This document shows, in pieces, positions 15,965 through 25,015 of a stretch of 64,000 bases of DNA (its first letter is position 1; every line of letters starts with the position of its first letter). The notes beneath the pieces were generated by a model. The model made no database searches. It was not told the origin of the DNA and saw only the letters and a program-made list of their open reading frames with translations. Origin of the DNA: JALZVT01 sp039029135 (GTDB lineage: Bacteria; Pseudomonadota; Gammaproteobacteria; Pseudomonadales; Azotimanducaceae). The stretch lies in the NCBI GenBank assembly GCA_039029135.1, contig JBCCGT010000005.1, positions 124,001 to 188,000 of the forward strand, read 5' to 3'. A program made the translations under genes and the position numbers.

Positions 15965-16726
15965 ATGAACACCGATTCCCATCGTAGCCCCGAATTGTCC
16001 GCTGACCCTGTCGACGCAGGCCCTCAGCGCCGTCGTGCACAGCCCCTGGTCGCCTGGCGCGCACTGCGCCGCCTGTTGGCCGACCCCGAGCGGACAGAAG
16101 AAGTCTTCATCGTGATCCGCGCCCTGGCCGGCGACGCCATCCAGCGTGGCCTGGAGCGTTTTCAGCGCCTGCCCGCAGGCCAGCGCATTCTGACCGAAAA
16201 GCGCGAACTGTTGGACACGCTAATGGATCGCGATGCGCTCGCCCAACATCCCGCTGGTTCGCTGGCGGCGGCGTACCTCGATTTCACCGGGCGCGAGCAG
16301 ATCACGGCCGACGGCCTGGTGGACGCCAGCGACTCAGAGCAGGAGGTCTATGACAACGACTGGCAGCGCCTGTACGGCGAACGCCTGCGCGACCAGCACG
16401 ATCTGTGGCACACGCTGACGGCATACGGTCGCGACGTGCTCGGAGAAATGTGCCTGCTGTGGTTCACCTACGCCCAGACGCGCAATCGCGGCATTGGCAG
16501 CATCGCTGCCGTGGCCTTGGTCAAGCTGATCAAGGAGCAAGGCTGGTCGGTCGCTGGTGCCGCCTGGCGCGCCTACCGCGACGGCCGGCGCGCGGAGTGG
16601 CTGCCGGGCCAGGACTGGGAGGCGCTGCTGGCGCTGCCCATCGAGACCGTGCGCAGCAACCTGCGTCTGGTGCGACCCGAGCGCTATCTCGCCGTGCGCG
16701 ACTCGTTCGAGCCGCTGCCGGCCTGA
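15965..16726 (+). CDS. Coq4 family protein, paralogue 2
   Basis: 253 residues, normal Coq4 size. The motif HDxxH(x)11E is exact in 'QHDLWHTLTAYGRDVLGE', and the following 'MCLLWFTYAQTRNRGIGSIA' and a basic C-terminal stretch 'WRAYRDGRRAEWLPGQDWEAL' are typical of bacterial Coq4 proteins. It would act on polyprenylated quinone precursors, bound to the membrane surface. It is divergent from TetR; the 178-base region between them carries repeats that probably control it. Of the two Coq4 proteins here this one looks the more canonical. Confidence 0.9.
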   Translation: MNTDSHRSPELSADPVDAGPQRRRAQPLVAWRALRRLLADPERTEEVFIVIRALAGDAIQRGLERFQRLPAGQRILTEKRELLDTLMDRDALAQHPAGSLAAAYLDFTGREQITADGLVDASDSEQEVYDNDWQRLYGERLRDQHDLWHTLTAYGRDVLGEMCLLWFTYAQTRNRGIGSIAAVALVKLIKEQGWSVAGAAWRAYRDGRRAEWLPGQDWEALLALPIETVRSNLRLVRPERYLAVRDSFEPLPA

Positions 16727-16853
16727 ACGCAATGACAGCGCGGGCGCCCGCTCGCGCTGGTGAACACTCACTAACTTATTTGCCGTCGTCCTATTGGGGC
16801 GACGGTGCGCGCCACGCGCAGCCGCTCGCGCGCTAGTCGACCGGTTGGGTCGT

Positions 16854-19157
16854 CTAGATGGCCTCCAGACGCGCGGGCACAGATTTATGCCAGGGCGTCC
16901 CCGCAAACTTGTCCCGATCGTGCCGCGAGGTGAGTTCGTTGGGCGCCGGACCGAAGACCCGCTCGCGGCCGGCATCATCGATGTCGGGATACACCAGGCC
17001 GGCCCCGTTCGGCAGCGCCACGTGACCCGCCTGCATGCGATCGCACAGCTCGACGACGGCGTCGACGGCACCCACGCACGTCGTGATGCGGGCCAGGGCC
17101 CCTTCGCCGAGATTCAGGCTGCGAGCGTCTTCCGGATGGATGCGCAGCGCGCCATCGCGGTCTTTGCGCTTCCAGTCCGGGTCGCGAATGATCGTGTTGG
17201 CCGTGAAGGCCCGCCGCTCGCCGGCCGACAGCACGAACGGAAACTCAGCACTCGGCGTGTAGGGCGCCTCGTCGTTCAGCGCCGCCATCTCCTGGATCAT
17301 CTCGGGCTGATTGAGGCGAATCTTGCGGTCCGGCGTCGCGACGCGCGCCCACGCGGCCTCCCAGGTTTCGGTACTGAACACCGCGCCGGAGGGCGAGTTG
17401 ATGACGTGATCGAACAGCGCGTCGCCCAGATCAGCGTCCGCCGCCTCGACGCCGGATGCGCGCACCGCGGCCGCCTCGGTGGCGGCGAAGCGTTGCATCA
17501 CCGGCCACAGCACGGCGGCGGGCTGCAGGTCGCCGAGCCTGGCGCCGAGCGTGCGGTGCAGCACAGCCGGCGCGACGGTCATCAGCGCCGGATCGGCGGC
17601 GAGGCCCGCAAACACGGCGTTGCGAAACGCCTCGCGGCCTTCGTCGAGCGCCGCGTTCAGCGTATCGACGACGCCGTCCGGAATGCCGCCCAGCGCCTCG
17701 GTGAGTCGCGCGTGGATCTCGGCTTCGGTCAGCACGCCTGCGGGCGGTTCGAACAGCGGGTGCCGCACCTGGAAGTAATTGTGCGGAAACTCGAAGTTGA
17801 AGAAGGTCGCCTCGGCCTTCTCGAACTGGGTTGAGCTGGGCAGCACATAGTCGGCCTCGCGCGCCGTCTCGGTCATTGCCACGTCGATCACGACGCTGAA
17901 GTCGAGCGCACCCATCGCCTCGCGAAACCGCGGACTCTCCGCCAGCGAATGCACCGGATTGACCGCCTCGATGATCATCGCGCGAAAGCGGTCCGGATGA
18001 TCCGTCAGCACCTCGTCCGTGATCAGATTGCAGGGCACCAGTCCCGAGATCAGCGGGGAACCGGTGACGGGGGATGCGCCCTCCAAGCGGCCGGCGCCGA
18101 TGCCGCCGAGGCCGTTGGCGATATAGTGCGTGCCCTCGCGGCCATAGTTGCCGGTGGGCAGCCACAGCAGGCGCTGCAGATAGCTCATCAGAGTAGAGTG
18201 GCGGTTCATCTGGATGCCCAGATCCTCGAATACGGCGACGCGATCCGAGGCCGCGATCAGCCGCGCCACGCGGCGAATCTCCGCCTCCTCTATACCGCAG
18301 ATCGTCGCGTACTCGCCGACGTCGACCGCATCCAGCGCCGCCCGGACGTCCGCCATACCGCTGACGTGCTCGGCAATGAAGGCCTCATCGAACAGTCCCT
18401 CTTCGTGCATCACCGCGGTCATCGCGGCCAGCAGCCAGGCGTCGCGCGCCGGCTTCACCGCGAGATGAATGTCCGCGAGATCCGCCGACTCGGTGCGCGC
18501 CGGGTCGATGATGATCAGCGTCCGGTCGGGGTCCTTGCTGATGGTCTTGAGCGTCGCGCGGGCCTGCTGGATGCCGTGCGACTGCCAGGGGTTCTTGCCG
18601 ATGAACACCGCCACCTCGCAGTGCTCAAAGTCACCGTGCGCCCAGCCGCCGAGCATATGGTCGCTGACCCAGAACTCGCCGGTCTTCTCTTGGGCCAGCG
18701 CGTTCGAGCGATAGGTGCTGCCGAGCACGCCCAGCGTGCTGCGGGCGTGCGCCCCGGGCAGGTGATTGCCCTGACCGCCCCCGCCGTAATAGAAGATGCT
18801 GGCGCCGCCGTGTTCGTCGCGTACGGCCGCGAGTCGCGCCGCGACCTCGCTGATCGCCGTGTCCCAGTCCACGGGCTCATAGTCGCCATCCGGCGTGCGT
18901 CGCATGGGGCTCAGAAGCCGGTCCGAGCGGTTCTGGTAGTGGTTCAGCCGCGAGGCCTTGTTGCACAGATAACCTTGGCTGCCCGGGTGCGCTTTGTCGC
19001 CCCGGGTGCGCAGGATCTCGCGGTTGTCATCGCCGCCGAGTTGGACTTCGACGCCGCAGTTGGCGGCGCACAGAATGCAGGCGGTCTGGTGCCAGTGACT
19101 TGATTTCGCGTCACTGCCGGCGTCGGCCGCGGCATTGCCTCTCGTGGTGCTGTTCAC
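16854..19157 (-). CDS. Molybdopterin oxidoreductase (formate dehydrogenase / nitrate reductase superfamily)
   Basis: 767 residues from GTG 19157, chosen for the GGGGAGAG Shine-Dalgarno just upstream; GTG 19181 is an alternative. The N-terminal [4Fe-4S] motif is C27-x2-C30-x3-C34 with C64 in 'LCNKAS'. Molybdopterin-guanine-dinucleotide-binding features follow: 'FYYGGGGQGNH', 'VFIGKNPWQSHG', 'IIDPARTESADLADIHLAV', 'NYGREGTHY' and a C-terminal MopB_CT beta-barrel ('RIHPEDARSLNLGEGALARI'). At the usual Mo-ligand position the sequence reads 'NALAQEKTGEFW', without an obvious Cys, Sec or Ser. No electron-transfer partner gene is adjacent. The substrate is unknown. Confidence 0.87.
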   Translation of the reverse strand: MNSTTRGNAAADAGSDAKSSHWHQTACILCAANCGVEVQLGGDDNREILRTRGDKAHPGSQGYLCNKASRLNHYQNRSDRLLSPMRRTPDGDYEPVDWDTAISEVAARLAAVRDEHGGASIFYYGGGGQGNHLPGAHARSTLGVLGSTYRSNALAQEKTGEFWVSDHMLGGWAHGDFEHCEVAVFIGKNPWQSHGIQQARATLKTISKDPDRTLIIIDPARTESADLADIHLAVKPARDAWLLAAMTAVMHEEGLFDEAFIAEHVSGMADVRAALDAVDVGEYATICGIEEAEIRRVARLIAASDRVAVFEDLGIQMNRHSTLMSYLQRLLWLPTGNYGREGTHYIANGLGGIGAGRLEGASPVTGSPLISGLVPCNLITDEVLTDHPDRFRAMIIEAVNPVHSLAESPRFREAMGALDFSVVIDVAMTETAREADYVLPSSTQFEKAEATFFNFEFPHNYFQVRHPLFEPPAGVLTEAEIHARLTEALGGIPDGVVDTLNAALDEGREAFRNAVFAGLAADPALMTVAPAVLHRTLGARLGDLQPAAVLWPVMQRFAATEAAAVRASGVEAADADLGDALFDHVINSPSGAVFSTETWEAAWARVATPDRKIRLNQPEMIQEMAALNDEAPYTPSAEFPFVLSAGERRAFTANTIIRDPDWKRKDRDGALRIHPEDARSLNLGEGALARITTCVGAVDAVVELCDRMQAGHVALPNGAGLVYPDIDDAGRERVFGPAPNELTSRHDRDKFAGTPWHKSVPARLEAI

Positions 19158-19207
19158 GCTGCTCTCCCCAGAGTTTTCCACTGGGTGAGACTAGCATGAC
19201 GGCTGAG

Positions 19208-20317
19208 TCAGCCGTCGCCGAGTGCGCTCAGGTCGACGTCGAGCTGGCGCAGCAGATCCATACCGAGCAGGCCATCCCAGCGGCTGGGGGCGCTGTCGAG
19301 CCCGAGCACGACGTAGTTGTCGAACCGCTGTTCCTCGACGACCAGCTCGTTGATGCGGTACAGCCGCGCGGTGATCGGACCGCCGGCGGTTTGCACCCGC
19401 ACCGTCCGGTCCAGGGCGGTTGCGCCGGCGTTCAGCAGCGCCTGCGTGGACAGCGCGGTGCGCGTGGCACCGGTATCCACCAGCAGTTCCAGACCCGCGC
19501 GGTTCGCGGCGGCGCTGGCGACTAGGGATCCGCCCTCGCTGCGGAAGCGGATCGGCTCTGCGGGCGTGGGCGCCAGGCGCTCGTAGAGTGCGGCGATCTG
19601 ATCGTCGCTGACGCCGAAGGTGCCGGTGCCGGCCAGGGTGTCGCGCGCGGCTTCGATGTCGCCCAGCTGGATCTGCGCTTCGGCCTGCAGCAGCCGCAGC
19701 CGATCGTCGTGCGGCGCGCGTAGCGACAGCGTCTCGGCCAGCACCGCGAGGTCGAGCCAGGCGCCGATGTCGGCGTGTTCCTCGCGCAGGCTCGCGAGCA
19801 GCCGCGCCTGCATAGCGGCGATCGTGCTGAGCTGTTCGTTGGATTCTGGAAACTCTGCGGCCTCGAACAGCGGTTCGAGGGCCGCTAGCCAGTCGCCGCG
19901 CTGGCTGTGCAGATCTGCGGCCAGGAGTAGCGCGCTGCCGTCACGCGGCAGCAGCGCGTTGTACAGCTCGATCACCGGCGCGAAGGCTTCCCGATCTTCG
20001 CCGGCAAACGCGAACGCCAACTCACGCAGGATGACCTCGCGCCGCTCGGCGATGGCCACGCTGTCGGTAAGCTCAGACAGCGCCCGAACGTCGGCCGCGA
20101 GCGCCGCGGCGCGCTCCTGGGGCGTAGGAGACGGGGGCGGCTCGTCATCGGGGATCGACGCTTGTTGGGTCGCCGTTCCCATGGCCGCGACCGCAGGAGC
20201 GGGTTGTGCTGCGCTGCTGCGGCCGAGCAGAAACCCCAGCCAGGCCGACAGCGCGACGACGACGCAGGCGGCGCCGATGCGAAGTGCGGGCAAGAGACTG
20301 GCGTTCCGTTTGGCCAT
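19208..20317 (-). CDS. Membrane-anchored retropepsin-like aspartic protease
   Basis: 369 residues. One N-terminal membrane helix (residues 12-31, 'IGAACVVVALSAWLGFLLG') is followed by a helical, TPR-like region (70-240) and a C-terminal clan AA protease domain with 'ELLVDTGATRTALSTQALLNAG' beginning the catalytic Asp loop (DTGA) and 'DGLLGMDLLRQLDVDL' near the end, as in retropepsin-like bacterial proteins that work as dimers. It probably faces the periplasm. It lies 51 bases upstream of the Mo-oxidoreductase gene on the same strand. A second, simpler protein of this class is encoded at 52149. Confidence 0.8.
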   Translation of the reverse strand: MAKRNASLLPALRIGAACVVVALSAWLGFLLGRSSAAQPAPAVAAMGTATQQASIPDDEPPPSPTPQERAAALAADVRALSELTDSVAIAERREVILRELAFAFAGEDREAFAPVIELYNALLPRDGSALLLAADLHSQRGDWLAALEPLFEAAEFPESNEQLSTIAAMQARLLASLREEHADIGAWLDLAVLAETLSLRAPHDDRLRLLQAEAQIQLGDIEAARDTLAGTGTFGVSDDQIAALYERLAPTPAEPIRFRSEGGSLVASAAANRAGLELLVDTGATRTALSTQALLNAGATALDRTVRVQTAGGPITARLYRINELVVEEQRFDNYVVLGLDSAPSRWDGLLGMDLLRQLDVDLSALGDG

Positions 20318-20440
20318 GGCACGAGTCTATGGGAATTTGCCCACGCCCGATGCGCCGGCCCGCCGGAGCGTGAACCAGTTCGCGTCCCTATGCGCTTCGC
20401 GGCCAGCCGCCGCGTTGGTCGTCGCGATACTGTAGTGCTG

Positions 20441-20782
20441 TTAGCTCGCGACCGGTGGACCGAAGCGGTTGTCGCCGGCCGTGCCCGCGCGAGCGCAGAA
20501 GACGATCAGAGCAATCGCACCCACGAGCGGTATCAGGCTGATCAGCACCCACCAGCCCGACATGTCGGTGTCGTGCAGGCGGCGCACCGTGACGCCGAGC
20601 GCCGGCAGCAGTACGGCGAGCGAATAGATCAGGCCGATAAACACCGTGCCGAGCGCGCTGTCGATGAACGCCAGGACGATCGAGATGATGATGTTGATCA
20701 GCACGAACCACCAGAACTCGGGTCGCGCTGAGCGGCCGTTGAAGTCGAAGTAGCGCTTCAGTACGCCTATGTAGTGCTGCAT
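20441..20782 (-). CDS. DUF805 family inner-membrane protein
   Basis: 113 residues from ATG 20782, preceded by a strong AGGAGGGAGGA. The DUF805 signature is clear: 'FDFNGRSARPEFWWFVLIN' at residues 12-30, a polar turn 'RRLHDTDMSGWWVLI', and three to four membrane helices, ending 'GDNRFGP'. Family members (E. coli YhaH/YhaI-like) have no established function. It stands alone; the 220 bases upstream show no gene. Confidence 0.9.
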   Translation of the reverse strand: MQHYIGVLKRYFDFNGRSARPEFWWFVLINIIISIVLAFIDSALGTVFIGLIYSLAVLLPALGVTVRRLHDTDMSGWWVLISLIPLVGAIALIVFCARAGTAGDNRFGPPVAS

Positions 20783-21002
20783 GTTTCCTCCCTCCTTGTT
20801 GTTGTTAGCTGAGCGTACTGCACGCGGTTGAGGGGTGCTAGAGCGCGATGTTTTGGCCGAGTAAAAATGTCCTCTGCGCAGATGTTGTGGCGCAGCCGCC
20901 CGCATAGCGTCTTGAAATGGCGCGCGATGCGAGCTTGCGTCGATCGTGTACGGGCCTGCGACAGCCCGGCTGTGCGGCTGTCGTGTAACTCTCGGAAATC
21001 GA

Positions 21003-22139
21003 TCAGCTCTGGTGACGTTTCGCCGTCACCTCCAGCGTGTGTTTTGCGTGCTTCCACTGCGTGAGCGTATCTTCGATTGTCTGCAGCTCGTCTTTCGTCA
21101 GCACGTTCATGCAGTGAGCGTCCTCCACCTCGGCGATCTTCTTCGCTAGCATTTGGCGCTGCATGCTGGCGCAGTACTGCAGCGCGCCGGCGCGATTCGA
21201 GAATCGGCGCACGTAGGGATCACCGCGGATGATGTCCGGACAGGTGTACTGCCTCGACGCCGTGTTGAAGGTTGGTTTCAGGGCGAGATACGCGCTGCTG
21301 GTTTTGACCGCCTGAATCGCAGTAGCGAGAGCAGTATGCCCCTGATGGACGATAGGCAGCACGCCGTCGAACTTGACCGATACGTCGTTGCCAGCCGCGT
21401 CCTTGCTCTTGACGGTCCCACCCTCGACGTAGGCGATGAACAGCGTCAGCGCCTGTAGCTGATCGACGAAGTAAGGGTTCTTGGGGTTGTCGTTCGGCGA
21501 CAGCGGCAGACCTTTAGCCGCGCTGGCGTTGCCCGCTTTGACGGCCGCCTTGGCCTTTTGCTTAATTTCTGCGAAGGCGTTGAACAGGCCGAGCTGCGCC
21601 CAGTTCAAGAAGCAGCCGGCCGCGGCGGAGTAAAACGGAAACGTCTGCAGCCGCGTCACTTCTGGACGTGTGTTGGCCTGCTGAAAACTGGCTTGATCGG
21701 CGGCCCAGTGCCAGATGTCCGGCAGCGGGTTGCTGCTGGTCCAAGTCCCGTAGGTCAGGGCCTTTTGGGTGAAGTTTTGCCAGTCCTGCGCATTGACCTG
21801 GCCGGTAGGCGTTGACAGATCCACGTCCAGCTTGCCCGTCGCCATGTCCATGAACATGAGCTGCCAGGCGCCGAGCGCGGAGTCGAGCTTCGCCTGACAG
21901 GTCGATTGAAATCCCGCCCAAACCGTCGCCTCGAGGTTCTTTTGCAACCGCGTGAGATCGGTCTTCAGCTGCGCGGCCGAAATGCCCTGCGGCTGGCTGT
22001 TCGGCCACAGGATATTGATCAGAACGCTCAGGCCCGACGCGGCGGCCGCCCACTGTGGGCCGGTGCCTTTGATGCAGAACGCAGCCATCTGAGCGAATTG
22101 CAGCCCCTGTTCAAGCAGCGTTTTCGGTTGCGTGATCAT
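21003..22139 (-). CDS. Unrecognised helical protein, last gene of a three-gene cluster
   Basis: 378 residues, not recognised. Predicted mainly helical, with amphipathic and hydrophobic stretches at the N-terminus ('LLEQGLQFAQMAAFCIKG', 'WAAAASGLSVLINILW'), aromatic-rich segments in the middle ('WQNFTQKALTYGTW', 'DIWHWAADQASF', 'FPFYSAAAGCFLNWAQLGLF') and a charged C-terminal helix. No classical signal peptide. It has a Gln/Asn/Thr-rich, lower-Arg composition unlike the surrounding housekeeping genes. The start is 13 bases after the stop of the next gene, so they are cotranscribed. A helical membrane-inserting or pore-forming role is conceivable but unproven. Confidence 0.7.
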   Translation of the reverse strand: MITQPKTLLEQGLQFAQMAAFCIKGTGPQWAAAASGLSVLINILWPNSQPQGISAAQLKTDLTRLQKNLEATVWAGFQSTCQAKLDSALGAWQLMFMDMATGKLDVDLSTPTGQVNAQDWQNFTQKALTYGTWTSSNPLPDIWHWAADQASFQQANTRPEVTRLQTFPFYSAAAGCFLNWAQLGLFNAFAEIKQKAKAAVKAGNASAAKGLPLSPNDNPKNPYFVDQLQALTLFIAYVEGGTVKSKDAAGNDVSVKFDGVLPIVHQGHTALATAIQAVKTSSAYLALKPTFNTASRQYTCPDIIRGDPYVRRFSNRAGALQYCASMQRQMLAKKIAEVEDAHCMNVLTKDELQTIEDTLTQWKHAKHTLEVTAKRHQS

Positions 22140-22152
22140 TGGACGCTGACTC

Positions 22153-22983
22153 CTACCAGGACGTGCTGTCGGTTAGTACGACCAGCAGGTGCATGTCGTT
22201 GGGATTGTCGTTCAGGCTTTCCATCGCACAGTACACCTTGACGCCCGATGCGCTGTTTGTGCTGCCGTCTGTCGAGCGCCTGGTGCCGACATCGATGAAC
22301 TTGTCAAAGAGATCTTTCGCACCGCGATTCACGCTGACCGCGCAATTGTTCTTGCCGTTTTCCGGGTCCAGCCAGCCGATCGACAGCCCTTTCGGCGCGA
22401 CGTGGCTGGACCGGGCACGAAAGTGGACGCCGCCGGACGTGCCGTAGAATCCGATACCCAGGGTCGTTGCTTTCTGATAACCGAGGCACCCGTACCAGAC
22501 GCTGGCGTCGATCAGGTTCTTGCTGCTGTCGGACGGGTCTGGAACCGCGTCCAACCGCCTGGGTATGTAGCCTTGCTGTTTCCCGAAGCGAGGTTCCGCG
22601 AAGCGCTCGCCGCGTTCGAGGTGCGTGTCGTCGATGACGAGATCGCTCTGGGTGTCGTTCACCACGATGATGCGCGCCGAACGATTGCCGTCGATCAGCA
22701 TGCCGATGAAGCCGATGAGCCCGATCGGCCCGCCGAGCATGGTCCCAACGAGAGTGCCGGCGACCGCGCCACCCAGCCAGGCCACCACGGCGCCGCCGGT
22801 CTGGTTGCCGAGCGTCTGCAGTTCCGCCATCTGCGTGATGTACCGCGGATCGGCCATCAGCGAGTTCAGGTAGGCCAGCGGATTCTGGCCGCCGACGCGA
22901 CCGTTTTTCTTCGCGGCCGCCATGAGCTTCTCGAATTCCGGTCGAAGGAGAAAGTTGCAATCGACCTGCTGCACGTCCGTCAT
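22153..22983 (-). CDS. Unrecognised protein with glycine-zipper segment and beta-rich C-terminal domain
   Basis: 276 residues from ATG 22983, with AAGGAAGACACC ahead. N-terminal 50 residues are helical; residues 54-89 form a glycine-rich hydrophobic stretch ('GGAVVAWLGGAVAGTLVGTM' then 'GGPIGLIGFIGML'), long enough for two membrane passes. From residue 92 the protein is beta-rich, opening 'ARIIVVNDTQSDLVIDDTHL', with four Cys. The V-x-N-x-T-x-x-x-L opening recalls actinoporin/aegerolysin-type membrane-binding sandwiches, but I cannot assign a family. It sits 31 bases after the Ig-repeat gene and 13 before the helical gene. Confidence 0.7.
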   Translation of the reverse strand: MTDVQQVDCNFLLRPEFEKLMAAAKKNGRVGGQNPLAYLNSLMADPRYITQMAELQTLGNQTGGAVVAWLGGAVAGTLVGTMLGGPIGLIGFIGMLIDGNRSARIIVVNDTQSDLVIDDTHLERGERFAEPRFGKQQGYIPRRLDAVPDPSDSSKNLIDASVWYGCLGYQKATTLGIGFYGTSGGVHFRARSSHVAPKGLSIGWLDPENGKNNCAVSVNRGAKDLFDKFIDVGTRRSTDGSTNSASGVKVYCAMESLNDNPNDMHLLVVLTDSTSW

Positions 22984-23014
22984 GGTGTCTTCCTTGTTCG
23001 CGTTGTGTCCGGGC

Positions 23015-24793
23015 TCAAGTGTTGTCGACGTCGAAGGCGACCGAGTTGGTCGCGGCTGGTTTGCCGCTGGTGGCGACAAACGTCTCGCTAACGCCGAGCG
23101 TGTGAGAACCCGTTGTCAGCGTCGTTGTGTCAAGCCGCTGGGGGAAGTATAGCGCTCGCGTGTCGCCAATCTTGTTGCCGTCCACCGAGTATTCGACCTT
23201 GTCGATGTCAACGGACGACGGGCGCAGCAGCAGGAAGACGGCGCCGTTCAGGGGATCGGTGATCTTCTGCAGACGCTGGTCCATCGTTAGCCGGTTGTTC
23301 GGCGAGACGTACGGGTTGTAGGTGGTGGTGAGCTTCGCCCCCTGTTTGATCATCACTTGATTGAGCGCGTAGGCCAGCACCCACAGCTTCATTTGCCGCG
23401 GCACGGCGCTGTTGTCCCCGCTGCTGAAGCGCAGGGTCGACAGGCTGTCGTAGCCGACTTTGAAGCTGGCCCGCAGCGCGGTGGTTTTCTGCGCGTCGAA
23501 TCCCACGAGCAGCTGGGTCGCAAGCGCGGTACCGGCCTGCAGCAGTTCGCCCTTGCGAGCGACTTTTTCGCCAATATCCGCACCGTAGTTGCGCTGGGCG
23601 GGCATGAGCACGGCGACGTGCTTGGCCAGGCGTGCCTGCATGCTCACCGAGGCGCCTGTATTTTCTGTGATCTGCCACAGCATGGTCCAAAACTGGGCCT
23701 CGTTCAGATCGCGCAGCGCGTTGTTGGCCTTCACCAGTTCGGCTTCGGTGCCGACGGGATCGTTGAACGCCTTGAACCACTTGCTGTTTTCGCCGGCCGT
23801 GTCGGGCGCCTCCTCAACAATGATGCTGACGGACGCCGGTTGGCTGGTCTGGCCGCCCTCGGTGACCGTGAATTCAAAGCTGTCGGCACCGACGTATTTG
23901 TTGTTCGGCGTGTAGGTCAGATCGGGCGCGGTACCGCTCAGCGTGCCGTGCTTCGGCGATGTCGTGACGCTGAAGGATAGGGCGCCGCCTGCGGCTGGTA
24001 CGCCGCTGAGCTTGATGGCGATGGCCTGATCTTCAATGGTCCGCGGGCGCTGGCTGTTGGCGGTAGGCGCGGCCGGTTTTGTCGGCGTCGCGGCCGCGGC
24101 CACGTTGAGCTCTATCGTGCCGGGCGCGCTGGTTTTGCCGCCCGCCGTCGCCGTAAACCTAAAGCTGTCCTCGCCGGTGTAGCCGGACTTGGGCGTGTAG
24201 GTGACGCTCGGTGCTGTTCCCGTGACTTTGCCGTGCATCGGCTGCGCGTAGTCATAGCTGATGGTTCCACCGCCAGAGTGGGTCGCGCTGAGTTCGATCG
24301 CGACCGACTTGTCGTGCGGGACCTGTACGGTCTGTCCGGTTGGGACTGGGGCCTCGGCAGCATCGGCGTCATTTTTCTTGCTGGCGTTTTTCGCCTTGGT
24401 CAGTGCCACGATGCCGAAGTAGCCACCGACCGTAACGCCGGCGGCGACAATCATCGCGCCGATCGCCGCCAGGGCATAGCAGAGGGCGCGCAGCGTCTTG
24501 CCGCGATTGGCGTCATCGTCCAGGTTGTCGCCGGCTGCTTCGCTTTCTTCGTTGTCTGCGCCGTGATCGGCGATCGCGCCGTTGAAAACGTTCAGTTGGA
24601 CGGCATCGCCCGCAACGGCAGACTGGGTTCCGGCGCTGAGCTGTGCTGCCGGTGCCGCGCCGTCCAGGTTGTTTAGTAGTCCGCCGTAGAGCTGTCCGTT
24701 GGCGTCGATCTCAAAGCGTTCGTTCCCAGCTTTGGGTTTCTCTTCGAAACCCTTTATCGCTGAGGCCGCGCTGTCGTAGCGTAATTCTGCCAT
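23015..24793 (-). CDS. Membrane-anchored protein with tandem bacterial Ig-like (Big_9/cadherin-like) repeats
   Basis: 592 residues from ATG 24793 (GTG 24814 also possible). An acidic cytoplasmic segment (1-98) is followed by one membrane helix around residues 101-130 ('CYALAAIGAMIVAAGVTVGG' core). Two homologous repeats of about 80 residues come next, each with the pattern G-x-x-x-Y-x-x-P-x-H-G-x-x-x-G-T-A-P-x-x-T-Y-T-P and D-S-F-x-F-T, separated by a Pro/Thr/Ala linker. A helical domain (about 335-500) and a final beta domain complete it. This is a periplasmic or surface-exposed architecture. It is the first gene of the cluster. Confidence 0.75.
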   Translation of the reverse strand: MAELRYDSAASAIKGFEEKPKAGNERFEIDANGQLYGGLLNNLDGAAPAAQLSAGTQSAVAGDAVQLNVFNGAIADHGADNEESEAAGDNLDDDANRGKTLRALCYALAAIGAMIVAAGVTVGGYFGIVALTKAKNASKKNDADAAEAPVPTGQTVQVPHDKSVAIELSATHSGGGTISYDYAQPMHGKVTGTAPSVTYTPKSGYTGEDSFRFTATAGGKTSAPGTIELNVAAAATPTKPAAPTANSQRPRTIEDQAIAIKLSGVPAAGGALSFSVTTSPKHGTLSGTAPDLTYTPNNKYVGADSFEFTVTEGGQTSQPASVSIIVEEAPDTAGENSKWFKAFNDPVGTEAELVKANNALRDLNEAQFWTMLWQITENTGASVSMQARLAKHVAVLMPAQRNYGADIGEKVARKGELLQAGTALATQLLVGFDAQKTTALRASFKVGYDSLSTLRFSSGDNSAVPRQMKLWVLAYALNQVMIKQGAKLTTTYNPYVSPNNRLTMDQRLQKITDPLNGAVFLLLRPSSVDIDKVEYSVDGNKIGDTRALYFPQRLDTTTLTTGSHTLGVSETFVATSGKPAATNSVAFDVDNT

Positions 24794-24856
24794 GGCTGAA
24801 ACACCGTCGGTCACTGAGTGTGCGTATCAACCTAGCGGTGAAGATCGACGCGGTCT

Positions 24857-24872
24857 GTCAATCGCTTGACAC
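24857..24872. promoter_or_regulatory. Palindrome TGTCAA-TCGC-TTGACA upstream of the Ig-repeat gene cluster
   Basis: Perfect 6+4+6 inverted repeat 64 bases before the start of the three-gene cluster; on the minus strand its right half is a consensus -35 (TTGACA), though no good -10 is seen at 16-18 bases. Same GTCAA-N4-TTGAC form as the site at 12842. Confidence 0.45.
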
Positions 24873-25015
24873 TTGGGTGGTCGCTGGCGGCGGTTTTACA
24901 TTTGGCTAGGTCAGGCGATGCGTTGGGTTGTGAACGGTGGCCGAGAACGGCCGTCTGTTAGCGCTGACGAGCAGAGCGGGAAGGCCATATGTACGTGACA
25001 GAAAATCGCTCGCCG

